DNA from: Medicago truncatula
Lineage: Eukaryota; Streptophyta; Magnoliopsida; Fabales; Fabaceae
Direction: 5' to 3'
NCBI RefSeq assembly: GCF_003473485.1
Contig: NC_053046.1
Span: 43,783,332-43,847,331 of the forward strand
Length of the DNA stretch: 64,000 bases
Shown: positions 1 to 12,249 of the stretch, in pieces
How the letters are laid out: every line of letters starts with the position of its first letter
How positions within the stretch are numbered: the stretch's first letter is position 1
The notes under the pieces: model-generated
What the model was told of the DNA's origin: nothing
What the model saw: only the letters and a program-made list of their open reading frames with translations
Databases searched by the model: none
Program-made: the position numbers and the translations under genes

Positions 1-540
1 CTACATGTGAAATGCAAGTTTCGTGTTCATTCTTTTATTCTATGCATTGTATTCACACTTTAACCCTGTATCATATTTGGTAGTGGTTCTGGATAGAAGT
101 TATGGTATACAGTACATCTATGCCAGTACCATAAGTAAAAAAAAAAAAGGTTAAATATCAAAAGCAATGTTTCTTGTATATCGTTTTAACACCATTACAT
201 ACACAGTGTTGAAATGACCTAGCATGAATTCAAACAATAGCTTACTATTTGTGTTGAAATGAAACTTTTTCTATTATTAACCAAAGTAGTACTTTTTGTG
301 TCACACAAATAACATTGATATTGTAATATACTGAAATTGGTTAAACTAGCCGTGTCTGAGTAAAAATCACATGTTTACACTGCAAATCTATGTATGTGTA
401 AAATGTAGCAAAAATAGTTGAAGATGCATATGATACAACAGTAAAGCATCACCTTCTTAAAAAAAAAAAACAGTAAAGCATCACCTAAACTCTAAACTGG
501 TATATATACCTGGCACTATTACATTAAGATGACTTAACAG
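1..540. other. Gene-free flank with no recognised feature
   Basis: This AT-rich stretch lies 3' of the pump-like gene that follows on the minus strand, so it probably holds that gene's 3' UTR and terminator. A short duplication of the phrase cagtaaagcatcacct occurs near 440-490. I see no coding potential or element ends. Confidence 0.5.
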
Positions 541-3500
541 TCAATCAAATTTAATACCTGCTAGTCCTAAAGGGAACAAAAGAAGCATCATAAATGGAAG
601 CCCGCAATAAAAATAGAATAAAGGTTGTGGGGTAGACTCTGGAGGGTCCAGGGGTGAAGTATCAGTGTTGCTGAAAAAAACTGAAAGAATCTTATTCAAG
701 ATCCATTCAAGTACCCATGAAAAAGCACCAACCATGACACAGATGGCCCATCTAGTGGCATTCAGCCGCATGCAATATGCCAGGCCTTTTGCATACTCAA
801 TAACCACTACCTGCATAACAAAACAACTACCTAAAGCCACTGAGAAACAGTGCTTCTGAACATCAATCTTAAAAACTTCTGCTTTCAAAAAACCCATGGT
901 ATTGAGCAGATTGAACAGCTGGCATAAGAAGAATGTATTGAAGATCATGGTTTTCCTTACTTGTTTTTCCCTGTCAGTTACATGTCCCCCAAATTCAAGT
1001 ATTATGCAGGCAGAAGCCTGATACAAAACCTGAAAAACAATGTTTTTCCATATTTTCTTGGTTATAATCAGTTGATTCCTATCATATGGTTGTTTGACAA
1101 GCTCTTCCTCACTACTTAATTCCATCACCATCATTAGGCCACCCAGAAGACACATTAGCGCATTCACCCAAATCAATTGGATTTCTGTTAGAGGAGAATT
1201 TCCTGTGAATATTGTTGTAATCAAGGTTATGAGTAGCCCTGATATACCAACTGTCAGTTGAAGTTGAATGAACTTTTGAATATTGTGATATTCACTTCTG
1301 CCAGCCTTCACAATTGGTTTCAGCGCACTGAAACATGTGATAGATAAACCAGAACCCTCTCTACTACCAATTAATTTGCTTAGAGAGTTATGAACTATTC
1401 CTGCATCAGCTATCTTTAGAACTTCTGAAGTATGATTAGTCATCAACTGTTGTGTTTCAATGAATGCAACCACATCACCTTTATCTTGCAAACATCGTAC
1501 CATGAGAAGCTTGTCTTCAGGACTGAAGCTTCCCATTGCAATGGCTTTACCCAGTTTAACTAATCTAGCTTTGCCATTCAAGTATTGAAGTTCTTTTCCT
1601 TCAAGGTGTCCGTCTACCGGCACTTCTATTCCCAGTTCACAAGCTGTTTCTTTCACTACCATGATGTCATCCGTCGAGACCAATTTGATATGTATTCCAT
1701 CATTTTGCAGATTTTTCAAAGCTTTTTTTGTCGATTCTCGACACTTGTATTTGAGACCTACCAGTGCCAACAAGGTCAATTCATCTTGCTTGAGTTCTTG
1801 CACTTGTGTTTGTCTATAAGCAAGTGCAATTGGCTTAAGGCCATTATCCTCCATATCTTGAATCACCTGTCCATATTTGATTTTCTGATTTTCCATGGAA
1901 TGACATTTTCCTTGCCTATCGTAGTACTGTGAACACATTTCCAATATTGTGGATGCAGCCCCACTCCAGTGCAAGTGCATAACTTGTTCATTGTCCCTAA
2001 CGTTTCTCACCAAAACTCCACCACCCTCTTGGTTAGAATCCAGTTTGCCATGTTCAAGAATGTGAAAATTTTCTCTGAAAGATTCAATGTCCATTTCCCA
2101 TGTTTTTTCTGCCAAGGAAACAAACGAATTGGACATAGGCGAAGGAGACAGTCTTGATGCAAGAACTGATAAAGCAACTCCTTGTTTAAGCTTGTCAAGT
2201 ACAACTGGACATGTTTCTGATTCCTCAACCTTGTTGATATCTGTCTCCGCCTCCCCTATCCAAATTTTGTTAACTTCCATTGGTTTTGATATTATCTCGC
2301 CAGATACATCGATGCAGATGACAGTTACCAACCCCATTGTTGTACAAGTTGACAAATCATTAAGAACGGCTTCTTGATCCAACACTACCTTATCATTCTG
2401 GTAATGGAGAGAAAGAGTAACCATAATTGGCACTCCATGTTGCACACACAGTATTACAACACTAAAAAGACCTGCCAAAATGGAAATCCTTCCTCGTGGT
2501 CTCGAGAAAATATTCTCAAGGAGTTGTGTCAATAAGCCAACTGAAACATTATTACCTTTAATATCTGGCAACCCTCCTCCATCCACATCTTTTTTACATA
2601 TTAGGCGAATGAACAACACAAGTGCAACAAGTGTAAAGACAAAAAGAGAAGCTTTGTCAAGGTAGGAAATTGGCTTCTCAATTAGACTTTCCAAAAGTGC
2701 TCTTTTTTTAGGATGATACCCCATTGAGCCCTTCATCTCTGTCGAATTCGAATTGTTTGGAACGGATGTCACAATCATACATCCATGACCTTCAATCACC
2801 TTTGAGCCAGCTATAAGAAATGGGTTCTCCTCACAATCAATTTTTTCATTTTTCATTCCCTCAGACAGCACAAGGATGTCAGTGTCACCACTCACTAGCA
2901 AACCATCTGCAGGAACCTCATCATGGGGACTCAAATAGACCATGTCACCCACCACAATATCAGATACGGTGAGAGGCACAGGTTTGGACGCTTCACGTCT
3001 TTTAACATTGAATTTCCACTGACCTTTTTTCTTTGCAAGCTTCATCATTTTCCGCTCACGGCAAAAGTTAGTTATTGAAGAGAATGCAATCAGAAGTAGA
3101 AGAGCGAACACCATGGCAACACCATCATGCCAACCATATTTGGGTCCCTCCTGCTTGAACTCTGTGGCAAAGGACAAAAAGGCTGAAATCAGCAGCATTG
3201 AAATTGTGTAAAGATTGTGCTTGCAGCTATTCCATAGAATGCCAGAGAAGCTTACTCCAAGGTTCCTAGTGATTTTCTGTTCCATAAAAACCAAAATTCC
3301 ATCAACAAAACAAAACAGTACATCTTTCTCAAACAATTGGTTCCTAGTGATTTTCCTTTCCTTTTTACTTAATAAAATGATCTAACACCAAATGAAGAGG
3401 ATTAGGATACCTTTGATGAGTGTTGACTTTGACCATGAAGAAAATCACAAACTATGCCAATCCCACCAAGCTCAAGAAGAGATTTCAAGTCCTTCTTTTT

Positions 3501-3833
3501 CACAATTTCAGCAATATCCCCCTCTTGAGTATGTGAGGGTATATCAATACCAACAGAAGATTTTGCAGAGGAGGTTCTAGCAGGAGGAGTAGGAGGCAAT
3601 GAAGTGTATGGTACTGAAGAGATTGGTGATGGTGGAGGAGATTCTTGGTAGTTTTCAGTAGAAGTTGTAGGTTTCTTCAAGGAGATAAGGAACCCTATGT
3701 ATAAACTTTTACGCCATTTCTTGTTGTACTTGCTACTGCTGGTAGTAGTGGTGGTGGTGGTAGTAATGAGTAAGCTAGCACCAAGTTCTATGTTGGCACC
3801 ATCTGATTCTAAGGACATGCTTGCTTGTGTCAT
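541..3833 (-). CDS. Catalytically dead P-type IIB Ca2+-ATPase-like protein (ACA12/13 type)
   Basis: Two exons, 3833..3411 and 3276..541, are joined by a 134-nt GT-AG intron in phase 0, giving about 1052 residues, the usual length for the ACA12/13 group. Family members pump Ca2+ out across the plasma membrane under calmodulin control. The overall architecture is kept: a basic, Trp-containing N-terminal segment (about residues 35-55) where these pumps bind calmodulin, membrane segments near 164-181, 193-211, 352-367, 405-431, 815-833 and 840-859, and a recognisable actuator domain. The chemistry is lost. The phosphorylation motif DKTGT reads DVSGE (464-468), the TGES loop reads LSEGM (278-282), the TM4 PEGL motif reads QHGV (420-423), KGA reads SGA (Ser579), TGDN reads STDD (675-678), GDGTND is replaced by unrelated sequence (about 746-761), and the TM6 Asp is Cys850. 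With no stop or frameshift in over 3 kb it looks like a retained pseudoenzyme rather than a decaying pseudogene. The fold assignment is sure; the function is unknown. Confidence 0.85.
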
Positions 3834-4721
3834 GTTTGTTAGTTGTGACAGTTATGGTTGAATTGAAGGCAGGAAGAACAAGGAATATAACTGAATTGAA
3901 CAACCTTTGTGATATGATTATTTCTTCAAATTGAAACAGATTTACATTTGTTTGTAACACTTGTTCTCAAGAAATGTTTTTACACACAAAATAAGCTTAG
4001 GTGTTAGGTGGAATGAGATTGAGAATTTAGACACAAAATATGGTCTAACAAGGAAGAAAAAATGTTTGGCAATACAAAATAATTGAGTTGAGGATTTAGT
4101 AAGCTCATACAATTAACATCAGTTGGAAGTGGTGATTTTAAGCTGCTAATTGAACATGCACGTCTCTTAACTGTATTGAGGTATATGCTAAATTAACGAA
4201 AGCCTGGGCTCCATTTTATAGACCATAAAGGTTAATGCAATTTAGAGGGAACAAAAGTCACATTAAATCTCTGCCCTTGATGTTATATTTCATTTCATGT
4301 CATGCACGGTTGGATACCTGCCACGTTGCCGCATTTTAGACGCGTGTCTCTTAGGATGAAAAATTGCACGTAACGAATTAGGGGTAGTAATAATAGTATA
4401 ATAATTAAAAAATTTATGAGGCAGATGTATGGGGTAGCTATGTCAAAAATGTAGCAAAAGTCTTTATCATTACTGGCCGGCGGCTTCATTTGTTTTTTCT
4501 AGCCACCACCTAATAATTTTTTTTTTTACCAATTTTCTCCTTTGAGTTCCTTGCACTAAATGGAAGGGGAAAGATTATAAATTCAACTTAATTGGTATTT
4601 TCTATAAAAAAATAAAAAATCAGTAAAAAGTAGAACTAGATCTTAGGAAATGCTAACATATATCCTTAGGTACAAGTTCTTATAATTACTTCTAATAAAT
4701 TCTTTAACATGTTCTTTTATG
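3834..4721. other. 5' flank of the pump-like gene
   Basis: This stretch should hold the promoter and 5' UTR of the minus-strand pump-like gene starting at 3833. I could not pick a convincing TATA box. The short open frames here are not conserved-looking. A small poly(T)/AT-rich zone occurs near 4516-4530. Confidence 0.4.
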
Positions 4722-4851
4722 TCCCGTGAGCATAGCTCAATTGGTAGGACAATACATTATTATATGCAGGGACCGGGGTTTGAACCCCGAACACCCCACT
4801 TATTCACCTCATAAGGTGTATTCTAACCACTATAAAAAAAAATAAAAAGTG
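4722..4851 (+). mobile_element. tRNA-derived SINE, family A
   Basis: A head of about 75 bp resembles a tRNA. It has an A-box-like tagctcaattggtag near 4733 and a B-box-like ggtttgaacc near 4777, the internal RNA polymerase III promoter. A tRNA-unrelated body (cacttattcacctcataagg) and an A-rich tail near 4832-4845 follow. The same sequence recurs in this window at 27369-27496, and related heads at 17824, 22158 and 52814. Missing stem pairing and the A-rich tail argue against a functional tRNA gene. Confidence 0.75.
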
Positions 4852-5437
4852 TTTTTATATCACAAGTTAACGTACCCTTAAAAAAATCTATTCATAGCAT
4901 AAATATTCCACAATAACACGGACAAACACAAACATACGTAATTTAGTTTTTTTATTTTATTTTATTTTAGAAATAAAACATACCATAATATAGATACCAC
5001 ACAATACAATTGTCTTCGGTTAAGTTTATTATCTCCAACCCTACTCCACACACACACTCACGCGTAAAAATGCATGCATTCAATATTAAAATTGAGCAAA
5101 CACTATAATTTATGTCACCAAAATGTTTGCTTGCTTTTTTATTTTCGAGAGAGAAAAATGCTTGTTTGTTGTTTTCCCATATTTTCACTATGAGTAAGTA
5201 ATTTTAAAAAATAAGTCATAGCTGTAATTTTATTTTTTTTTTTTAACATTTTCTATTTAAAATGTGTGACTACCTCATTTTATAAAATAGTAAATATAGT
5301 TTAAACTAAACTTTAAATTTTTTCGTGGGCAAAAAACTTGAACATATTAAACTTCTCACTACACAAAAAATAGTGAAACAAATTACTAACTTTCTAATTA
5401 CTTAACTTCTAATAATCATATTATAATGAATATTTAA
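4852..5437. other. Gene-free AT-rich stretch
   Basis: No gene is seen. It contains short purine/pyrimidine runs and a CA-rich stretch near 5045-5060. It ends with the left 9-bp target duplication (5429-5437) of the element that follows. Confidence 0.5.
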
Positions 5438-5802
5438 GGCTAAAATATGGTTTTGATCCCAGCAAATATATCTTGTTTTGGTTTTAGTTCCTGTAATTTT
5501 TTTGTTTTGTTTTTGGTCACTGCAAATATGCCTCGTTTTGATTTTGGTCCTTGGTCCCACTTTTGTGATGATTTGGACACATGACACATGATAACTGAAC
5601 CCATTTATTAGAAAAATAGTCCCTACAAAATCGTTTGATTTTTAAAAAGGTCTATGCAAAATATTTTACTTTTGAAAATAGTCCCTGGAGGGACTATTTT
5701 CAAAAACAAAATATTTTACAGGGACCAAAACAACAAAAAATTTTTACAGGGACTAAAACTAAAACGAGTCATATTTGCAGGGACCAAAACCATATTTTAA
5801 CC
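5438..5802. mobile_element. MITE with 9-bp target duplication (Mutator-like)
   Basis: A 365-bp foldback. Its ends, ggctaaaatatggttttgat and the complement of aaaccatattttaacc, pair over more than 25 bp. A perfect 9-bp direct repeat aatatttaa flanks it at 5429-5437 and 5803-5811. The interior also folds back (the phrase ggactattttcaaaa and its complement near 5680-5705) and has no reading frame. Nine-base duplications are typical of Mutator-superfamily transposition. Confidence 0.8.
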
Positions 5803-5811
5803 AATATTTAA

Positions 5812-6458
5812 TATAGTTGAGCAAAAGTTACTAACTTCACCTTATTTTTTTAGGGGAACTTCGCCTTAAATTTTATTCATTTTTATTTTTCAATTTTCAT
5901 TTGATTGAGCTTGAAATACAAAAAAAAGACCTTTTTTAGGGTGTTTAACTTTAATTAAGGTGCTACAACTTAATACATCAGTTTTTTTACTAGTCTTGTA
6001 AAAAAGTTGTATTAAGGAGTAATACATTTGTAAAAAGAATTACTCCTTTAACTAATTAGCTTATTCATTTTGTATTCTCAGGATTGAGACCGGGACCCCA
6101 CAAAACGGTCATAGCTTTTTTCATCCTCATTTCCAAATTTCCAAACATTTGACGGATACGTGGTTTCTTTTGTTAAATGTTGTTCTTATCTTTAACTAAT
6201 TAGCTTTGATGTTCTAGAAAAATTGATATGAGGTTGAATTATTGTGCATGCATGGACCTATGAGTTCAAATCTAGAAACTAGAGAGGTTGAAATGCACGT
6301 ACTAACAAATCTAGTAAAACAGTATATGATTGGACAAAAGTGGGTCAACAGATGGATTTATGCGGGTAAACTTAATCCAAATTCCATAAAACAACAAGAC
6401 ACTAGAGGTAGAGATTGATATTCAATGACTTTTAAGATGGAAAAGTCAATGTAACTTT
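5812..6458. other. Gene-free stretch between MITEs
   Basis: I see no gene, RNA or element boundary here. Base composition matches the surrounding intergenic DNA. Confidence 0.4.
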
Positions 6459-6867
6459 GGGAACTTCTACGGTACACTCACAAAATGAGGTGTACTGATA
6501 CTCTGCTTCTTAATTTTATAAATGAACGATTATTTTTTATGTAGTAAATAGCTATTTGTCAATATTTATATTTTATATAACAACATTTCATAAGAAAAAA
6601 CATCATTTAATTGTTTATAAGAATCATAGTAACTTTTTTTTACATATTATCGTAAAAAATAATGAATGTTCTCAATTATGAGTGATAAAAATTTAAAAAA
6701 ATAAAAAATTATTTCGTTGACACTTTTGATGAATAAGATTTAGTTATTATAATTATAAATGATAAAAAAATAACATTTTTCTTCAAAAAAATAACTCATT
6801 TAACTATGAATTTAAAGAATGAGTGTACCGGTACACTCAAATATGATGATGTACCATAGAATTTGCC
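6459..6867. mobile_element. Foldback MITE
   Basis: The left end (ggaacttctacggtacactc) and the reverse complement of the right end (gcaaattctatggtacatc) are similar over about 35 bp. The interior is AT-rich and non-coding. A second internal palindrome, gtaccggtac, sits near 6827-6836. No certain target duplication was found, so the exact ends are approximate. Confidence 0.55.
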
Positions 6868-7202
6868 TGTAACTTTACCGTAATTTTGTCTATTTTATGA
6901 CAGAGAAAGATAAAAGAAAAACAATAAAATATGATTAGAAAAAAAATATAATATAAGAGAAAAATAAACATAAAGTAGTGATGTGTAACAAAAAAACATA
7001 AAGTAATGATGATGTTCCAACCTCAAAATCACTTAACCCCAGGCTAGATTTTAGGCACCTAATAACCTTCATATTTGCATGAATGAATACATATAAATGA
7101 AGTGTGGTAAAATGATGATTATAAATACCACTAGCGCATTGGACCAACAAAGAAAAACTTTTCTATAATGGCACATTAGCTCAAGTTAGTTCTTATTTTA
7201 TA
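6868..7202. other. Gene-free stretch with no recognised feature
   Basis: AT-rich non-coding sequence between two foldback elements. The open frame on the minus strand near 6935-7150 has no signal of a real protein. Confidence 0.4.
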
Positions 7203-8096
7203 TTTTTTTATATCAACCACTAACCTACAAACCACCACAAACCCACACCCTTTCGATGCGTATATGGTAGTGGTTTGTACGTTCGTGGTTGATATAAAAA
7301 AGAGTAAATTACACTCTCCTTCCCTCAAAGCTGCTTGAATTATAGACCTCTCCCCTCTTATGTTAAAATATATATTCCCCTCATTTGAAAAGAAAAATTT
7401 ATACTTTCATCCCCTATAAGATGTTTGAATTACAACTTCCTCCCTTAATAATTAAATATGCACGACACTTTAATTTATTTTAACTTAAATAAATATTTTT
7501 ATCATATATATCTTAATTTTTAACCACCAAAAAATATATTCATTTCTTTATAATAATGTCAATGATAATTAAATTTAAATATTTTGCTATTAATTTTATA
7601 TTTTAGAGTATAAAATTAACTTTTAAATAACCGTACTTTATTGTCTTTAGTAATTTTTCACATATTTTAATTTTATTTTGGGTTGTTTCATATTTTGTAT
7701 TAGGGTTTAAAACTATATATTAATGAAATTGTCAATAAGAAATAACAAAAAATATGTATTTAAATTTTGATTATATTAAAATAGATCGGCAATGCTATTT
7801 TTTTCCAAAGTATGTTAGGTTAATTATTTATTTTCTAGATTATTAGAAATAAAAAAAGATTATTGAGGGATTAAAGTGTAGATTTTAACATAAGAGGGGA
7901 GAGGAGTGTAATTCAAGCTTTTTTTAAGGGATGGGAGTGAAATATTTTCTAATATATTTTCAATAAGAGGGGAGGGAAGTGTATATTTTAACATAAGAGT
8001 GGAGGAGAGTGTAATTCAAACAGTTTTGAGGGGAGGGGATTGTAATTTACTCTTTTTTATATCAACCACTAACTTACAAACCACCACAAACCAAGA
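7203..8096. mobile_element. Long foldback element (about 0.9 kb)
   Basis: The arms near 7268-7420 and 7860-8096 are inverted copies. The phrase agagtaaattacactctcc at about 7302 has its complement at about 8040, and the outer phrase tggttgatataaaaa is likewise inverted. An extra direct copy of the outer phrase (atatcaaccactaac) lies at 7212, so the end structure is compound. The centre is very AT-rich with no reading frame, so it looks like a non-autonomous DNA element. Target duplications were not identified. Confidence 0.6.
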
Positions 8097-11026
8097 GTAA
8101 CGAATTGCGTATTCGCACATATTCTTAAAGGTCTGCAAACCATAGCATATGGTGGTTGCCCACCAACTGTTTGCAGAGGTCCACGATATATAGAATAGAC
8201 AATGGGGAGCTTGAATGCACGTTCTTCTCCGACGAGCTTGAATCTTTTCCGACAAAGTTATGATTCCATCGAGTTTGGAAATCAGTTACCGGTGATGCGG
8301 TGAGTGAATGAATAAAGAAACATTGTAGAAAAAAAAGCTCTTTCTATATTTGTTTTTGGACGAATATCATCGATCATTGATAATAAGGTTTTAACGGAGA
8401 TTTATGTTATGTGACACGTGGCATGACTTTATTTGACAAAAAAAAATGGTTACAAAAATATTATCTTATCTTATATAATTTATTTATTTAGGTTAATTAA
8501 GTAAATGACTCCTATAAATATTAAAAATATCATTTTTAATGCCTACAAAATAAAATTATATTTTTATATCATTTGATTTATCCTTATTGTCTCCTCATCC
8601 AACCACTTGTTAGACTCATTTGTGGGATCTTTTTTATACTTCTCATCTTTCTTTTAAATTTTTGATAAATTGAAATTTTAATTTCGATTTTTATCTTTTT
8701 CTCTATTTCACTTTTAGAATTGCTCATTCACACCTAAAAATTATGTTAAACTATAAGCTCAAAAAGGTCTATTGCCAAAACCAGTTATGGGCTACCCAAA
8801 ATGTTATGATGATTTTTCCAACTTTAATCGTTTCATTGATGATAAAATTTTATTTGATCTTTCGTTGTGTGGTAGAATTTCCTTCCAAATGTGTACATGC
8901 ACCCCTCTTTCACTAATATTATATTTTATGATGACTTTGTTAATATAAAAAAAAAAATGTTATGATGATTTTTCTCACTTTAATCATGTCAACTAATATT
9001 ATAGATGGTCTGTAGGAATACCCAAAACTTGAATTTTCCCACATAGATTCATAGACAAAGCCATTAACAACTTTCAATTTAGTCTTCTAAATACATAAAA
9101 CCCACTAGCTCCCAAGCACAACAAACATATTAGAAGTATCTTCATTAAACTGAAAATTAATAAATTTACCAATGTCAACAATATCTTTGGCTATCATGCA
9201 ATTCAACCCAATTACGCCAATCTCTTTCAGAAGTAGTAGTAGGTGTTGACATTTCTTTTTTTTTTGAACAAGAGGAGTTGACATTTCTAAGGTGGCTTTG
9301 TTACCACTTGATAGACTTTTAGAATGTATGTCAATAAGAATAGAAAAGAACACAGGTGGTTTAAATTTTGATCTGAATGAGACAATATTTGCATGAAGTA
9401 AAGTTTAGATTTCAAATATGCATACTTAATGTGTCTATTGTGATATTTAAGGCATCATTCATCTCTCTTGCCTCTTGCCCTCGGTATATATGTATCGGAC
9501 CATAAAGGGAACCAAAAATGATTTCAGATACATAAAATTAATTTTCACATGTTTAAGTAATCTCAATTGAAATGGATTTTATTCCATCATTAATTCTAAC
9601 ATGAAATTATATGTAGTTTTTAACTCCAAACATAATTTCTCACTTGTCCACTAACATATTAATTAACATTGTCATTCCAAAAGAAAAACAAAACTGAATA
9701 GAGGTGGAGATCAACATGTGACTTGAATTATACATGTACGGTTGAGAATTATATTAAAAATCTAAAGTTGGGGTCAACTTGTGAAATAGATTCTCTTCAT
9801 TGTATTTTTTTCACATTTGATATTATATAGGATAGTTGTGAATTGTGAAATTAGATAACCACGTGAGCCAATTTTGTAATTTAGTTGGGATTAACTGCCA
9901 CCTTGTGTTCTTGAGGTTGAACAGTTTACAGCCAAGTCTTCCTTTGCCTGTTTGTCTTGTACATCTTCATATTCACGTGGTTTAAGCCACTTATTTTCGT
10001 GTTTTTTTTTCTCTCTTTTCTCTTCAACATATAGTTGTAATAATAGATAATATAGGGTTTGATATGTTTTTAGTTCTTATAGTGTGTTTTAGCCTCACAT
10101 TTTTTTCTTTTCATTGACCAACAGCATACACTTTTTTTTGTGTATATTTTAGAGACTAAAGTGCAATGAAATCTTATTTATATGGAAATAAAAAAAATGA
10201 GCATTTTTTTGTTAGTGAATATGTATGCAGGATTTGAAAAAGGAATGAGATTCGGAGCCTGTTCTTTTCATGACTCCTCTTAATTGAGACATGAAATTCA
10301 ATGCTTGACGTAAGGATAAGTGTTCTATTCAATACGCGTAAGAAAAGAATGAGCAGTTCAGATCAAATCGAACTTTTTATTCTTGTAATTGTAATGTTAT
10401 TTTTCGGGTCACACAATTAAGTTTTGTTTGCACATTAGTCTGTAATTCTTCGGGTTATTCACATTTCATTTGATGGTCAGAGGCAAATTGAAAGCTAAGC
10501 AGTGGTAATTCTAAAGATTCCCCGGGAAAAAATAGAAATGTCTCCTACGTTACCTATACTATGTGTAATATTTAATTTATTTTGTCACATTGTATCAAAT
10601 TAGTTTCTCACATTATGTACATTTCAAAATGATTCATTAAATTGCAATTAAATTCACCCATCCGTTTAACATTAAGTTGGTAATTTCTGAGATGTATTTG
10701 AAATTATTATGTAAACGAGATGCATTTGATAGCAAAATAAAAAGATGTTGCTGTTTTTCACTCAAACTCCCAATCCAAACCCTTCCAAGTTTCTGTATTT
10801 CTCTCAGCTTTGGTGGACCTAATTTCCTTGGCTCACATTCACCTCTCCAAAACATCTAAGCAACCAGATCAATGCATCCACATGGCACAAAGAGAGCCAC
10901 AATATCACTACAAAATATAAGCTTGGGAATCCACATACTAATTCACCACCAATAAGATGTTGCTGACTTGTGCATATCCTAATCTACAATATCTTATGAT
11001 TTCCACCGTGGCCACTCCCAACACTT
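8097..11026. other. Intergenic region upstream of LHCB2
   Basis: Nearly 3 kb with no supported gene. The part nearest LHCB2 is its promoter. CACGTG G-box cores occur near 9861 and 9975, and a CCAAT followed by aagatg near 10949-10959, of the kind found in light-regulated Lhcb promoters. The rest is AT-rich non-coding DNA. Confidence 0.4.
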
Positions 11027-11033
11027 CTATAAA
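11027..11033 (+). promoter_or_regulatory. TATA box of LHCB2
   Basis: The sequence ctataaa lies about 90 bp before the LHCB2 start codon. Transcription would start near 11060 and leave a 5' UTR of roughly 55-60 nt, typical for Lhcb genes. Assigned by position and consensus only. Confidence 0.6.
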
Positions 11034-11117
11034 CCTTTGTATCCTTTCTTCATTCTTCACAACAACACTAGCTTATACCACTAAAGAGAACAAACATCAA
11101 GAAACCTCAACGCCCTC

Positions 11118-12249
11118 ATGGCCACCTCTGCAATCCAACAATCAGCATTCACTGGAAAGACTGGTTTGAAACAAGGAAATGAGTTCATCAGGAAAGCTGG
11201 TAGCTTTGGCCAAAGTCGCTTCACCATGCGTCGTACTGTGAAGAGTGCTCCTGAAAGCATTTGGTAAGTAGTTCAATTACAGTCAAAATTAGCTTAAAAT
11301 ACAATAAGTTATAGTTTTTAACACTCCTTTATCTCATTATGACTCTTAAGAACATAATAACTAAATCTTAGCAACTTGGGCCAGACCCAAAAGCCAGTGA
11401 TTATGCATGTGTAATGAAGTAAATTAAATGAAATCAAATCAAATGTTAATAACTAACTGGTGATACAGCTACATAAAGTTATTATGTTATCTTGTAAAGA
11501 TCAAATCAGAAGCAACGTCATGTGCTAATATTTGAAGTAAGGTTATGATAATTTGTTTTCATATATTTGACTTGGTATGATCTGTTTTGAAAACCAGGTA
11601 TGGCCCAGACCGTCCCAAGTACTTGGGTCCATTCTCTGAACAAATTCCATCATACTTGACTGGTGAATTTCCTGGTGATTATGGATGGGACACAGCTGGA
11701 TTATCAGCTGACCCTGAAACCTTTGCAAGGAACCGTGAGCTTGAAGTAATTCACAGCAGATGGGCCATGCTTGGTGCATTGGGATGTACCTTCCCTGAGA
11801 TCCTTGAGAAGAACGGTGTTAAATTCGGTGAGGCTGTGTGGTTTAAGGCTGGTGCCCAGATCTTCTCTGAGGGTGGCCTTGACTATTTGGGCAACCCAAA
11901 CCTGATCCATGCTCAGAGCATTCTTGCAATCTGGGCTACTCAGGTTGTGCTCATGGGATTTGTTGAAGGCTACAGAGTTGGTGGAGGACCACTTGGTGAA
12001 GGACTGGACCCACTTTACCCTGGTGGTGCCTTTGACCCTCTTGGTCTTGCTGATGACCCCGATGCATTCGCAGAGTTGAAGGTCAAGGAACTCAAGAACG
12101 GCCGATTGGCTATGTTCTCCATGTTTGGTTTCTTTGTTCAAGCCATTGTTACTGGCAAGGGCCCCGTTCAGAACCTTTACGACCATGTTGCTGACCCTGT
12201 TGCCAACAACGCATGGGCATACGCTACTAACTTCGTCCCCGGACAATGA
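11118..12249 (+). CDS. LHCB2: Light-harvesting chlorophyll a/b-binding protein 2 (LHCII type II)
   Basis: Two exons, 11118..11263 and 11598..12249, with one GT-AG intron splitting the Trp codon that precedes YGPDR, give 265 residues, the normal Lhcb2 length. The N-terminus is a chloroplast transit peptide. The mature protein should begin around [14 protein letters not shown], which carries the Lhcb2-type phosphorylatable Thr used by the STN7 kinase in state transitions and the WYGPDR trimerisation motif. The chlorophyll-binding helix motifs [17 protein letters not shown] and [14 protein letters not shown] are intact, and the protein ends in ATNFVPGQ. It sits in thylakoid LHCII trimers and delivers light energy to photosystem II, or to photosystem I after phosphorylation. 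The intron position and the MATSAIQQS start distinguish it from intronless Lhcb1 genes. Confidence 0.96.

Noticed and set aside
665-2665. Several plus-strand frames of 60-115 codons opposite the pump-like gene
   Set aside because: They are antisense to a continuous 911-codon minus-strand exon and show no domain.
4722-4800. Functional tRNA gene
   Set aside because: It has A- and B-box-like sequences but no proper acceptor or anticodon stem, has a non-tRNA body with an A-tail, and recurs as a retroposed unit. SINE fits better.
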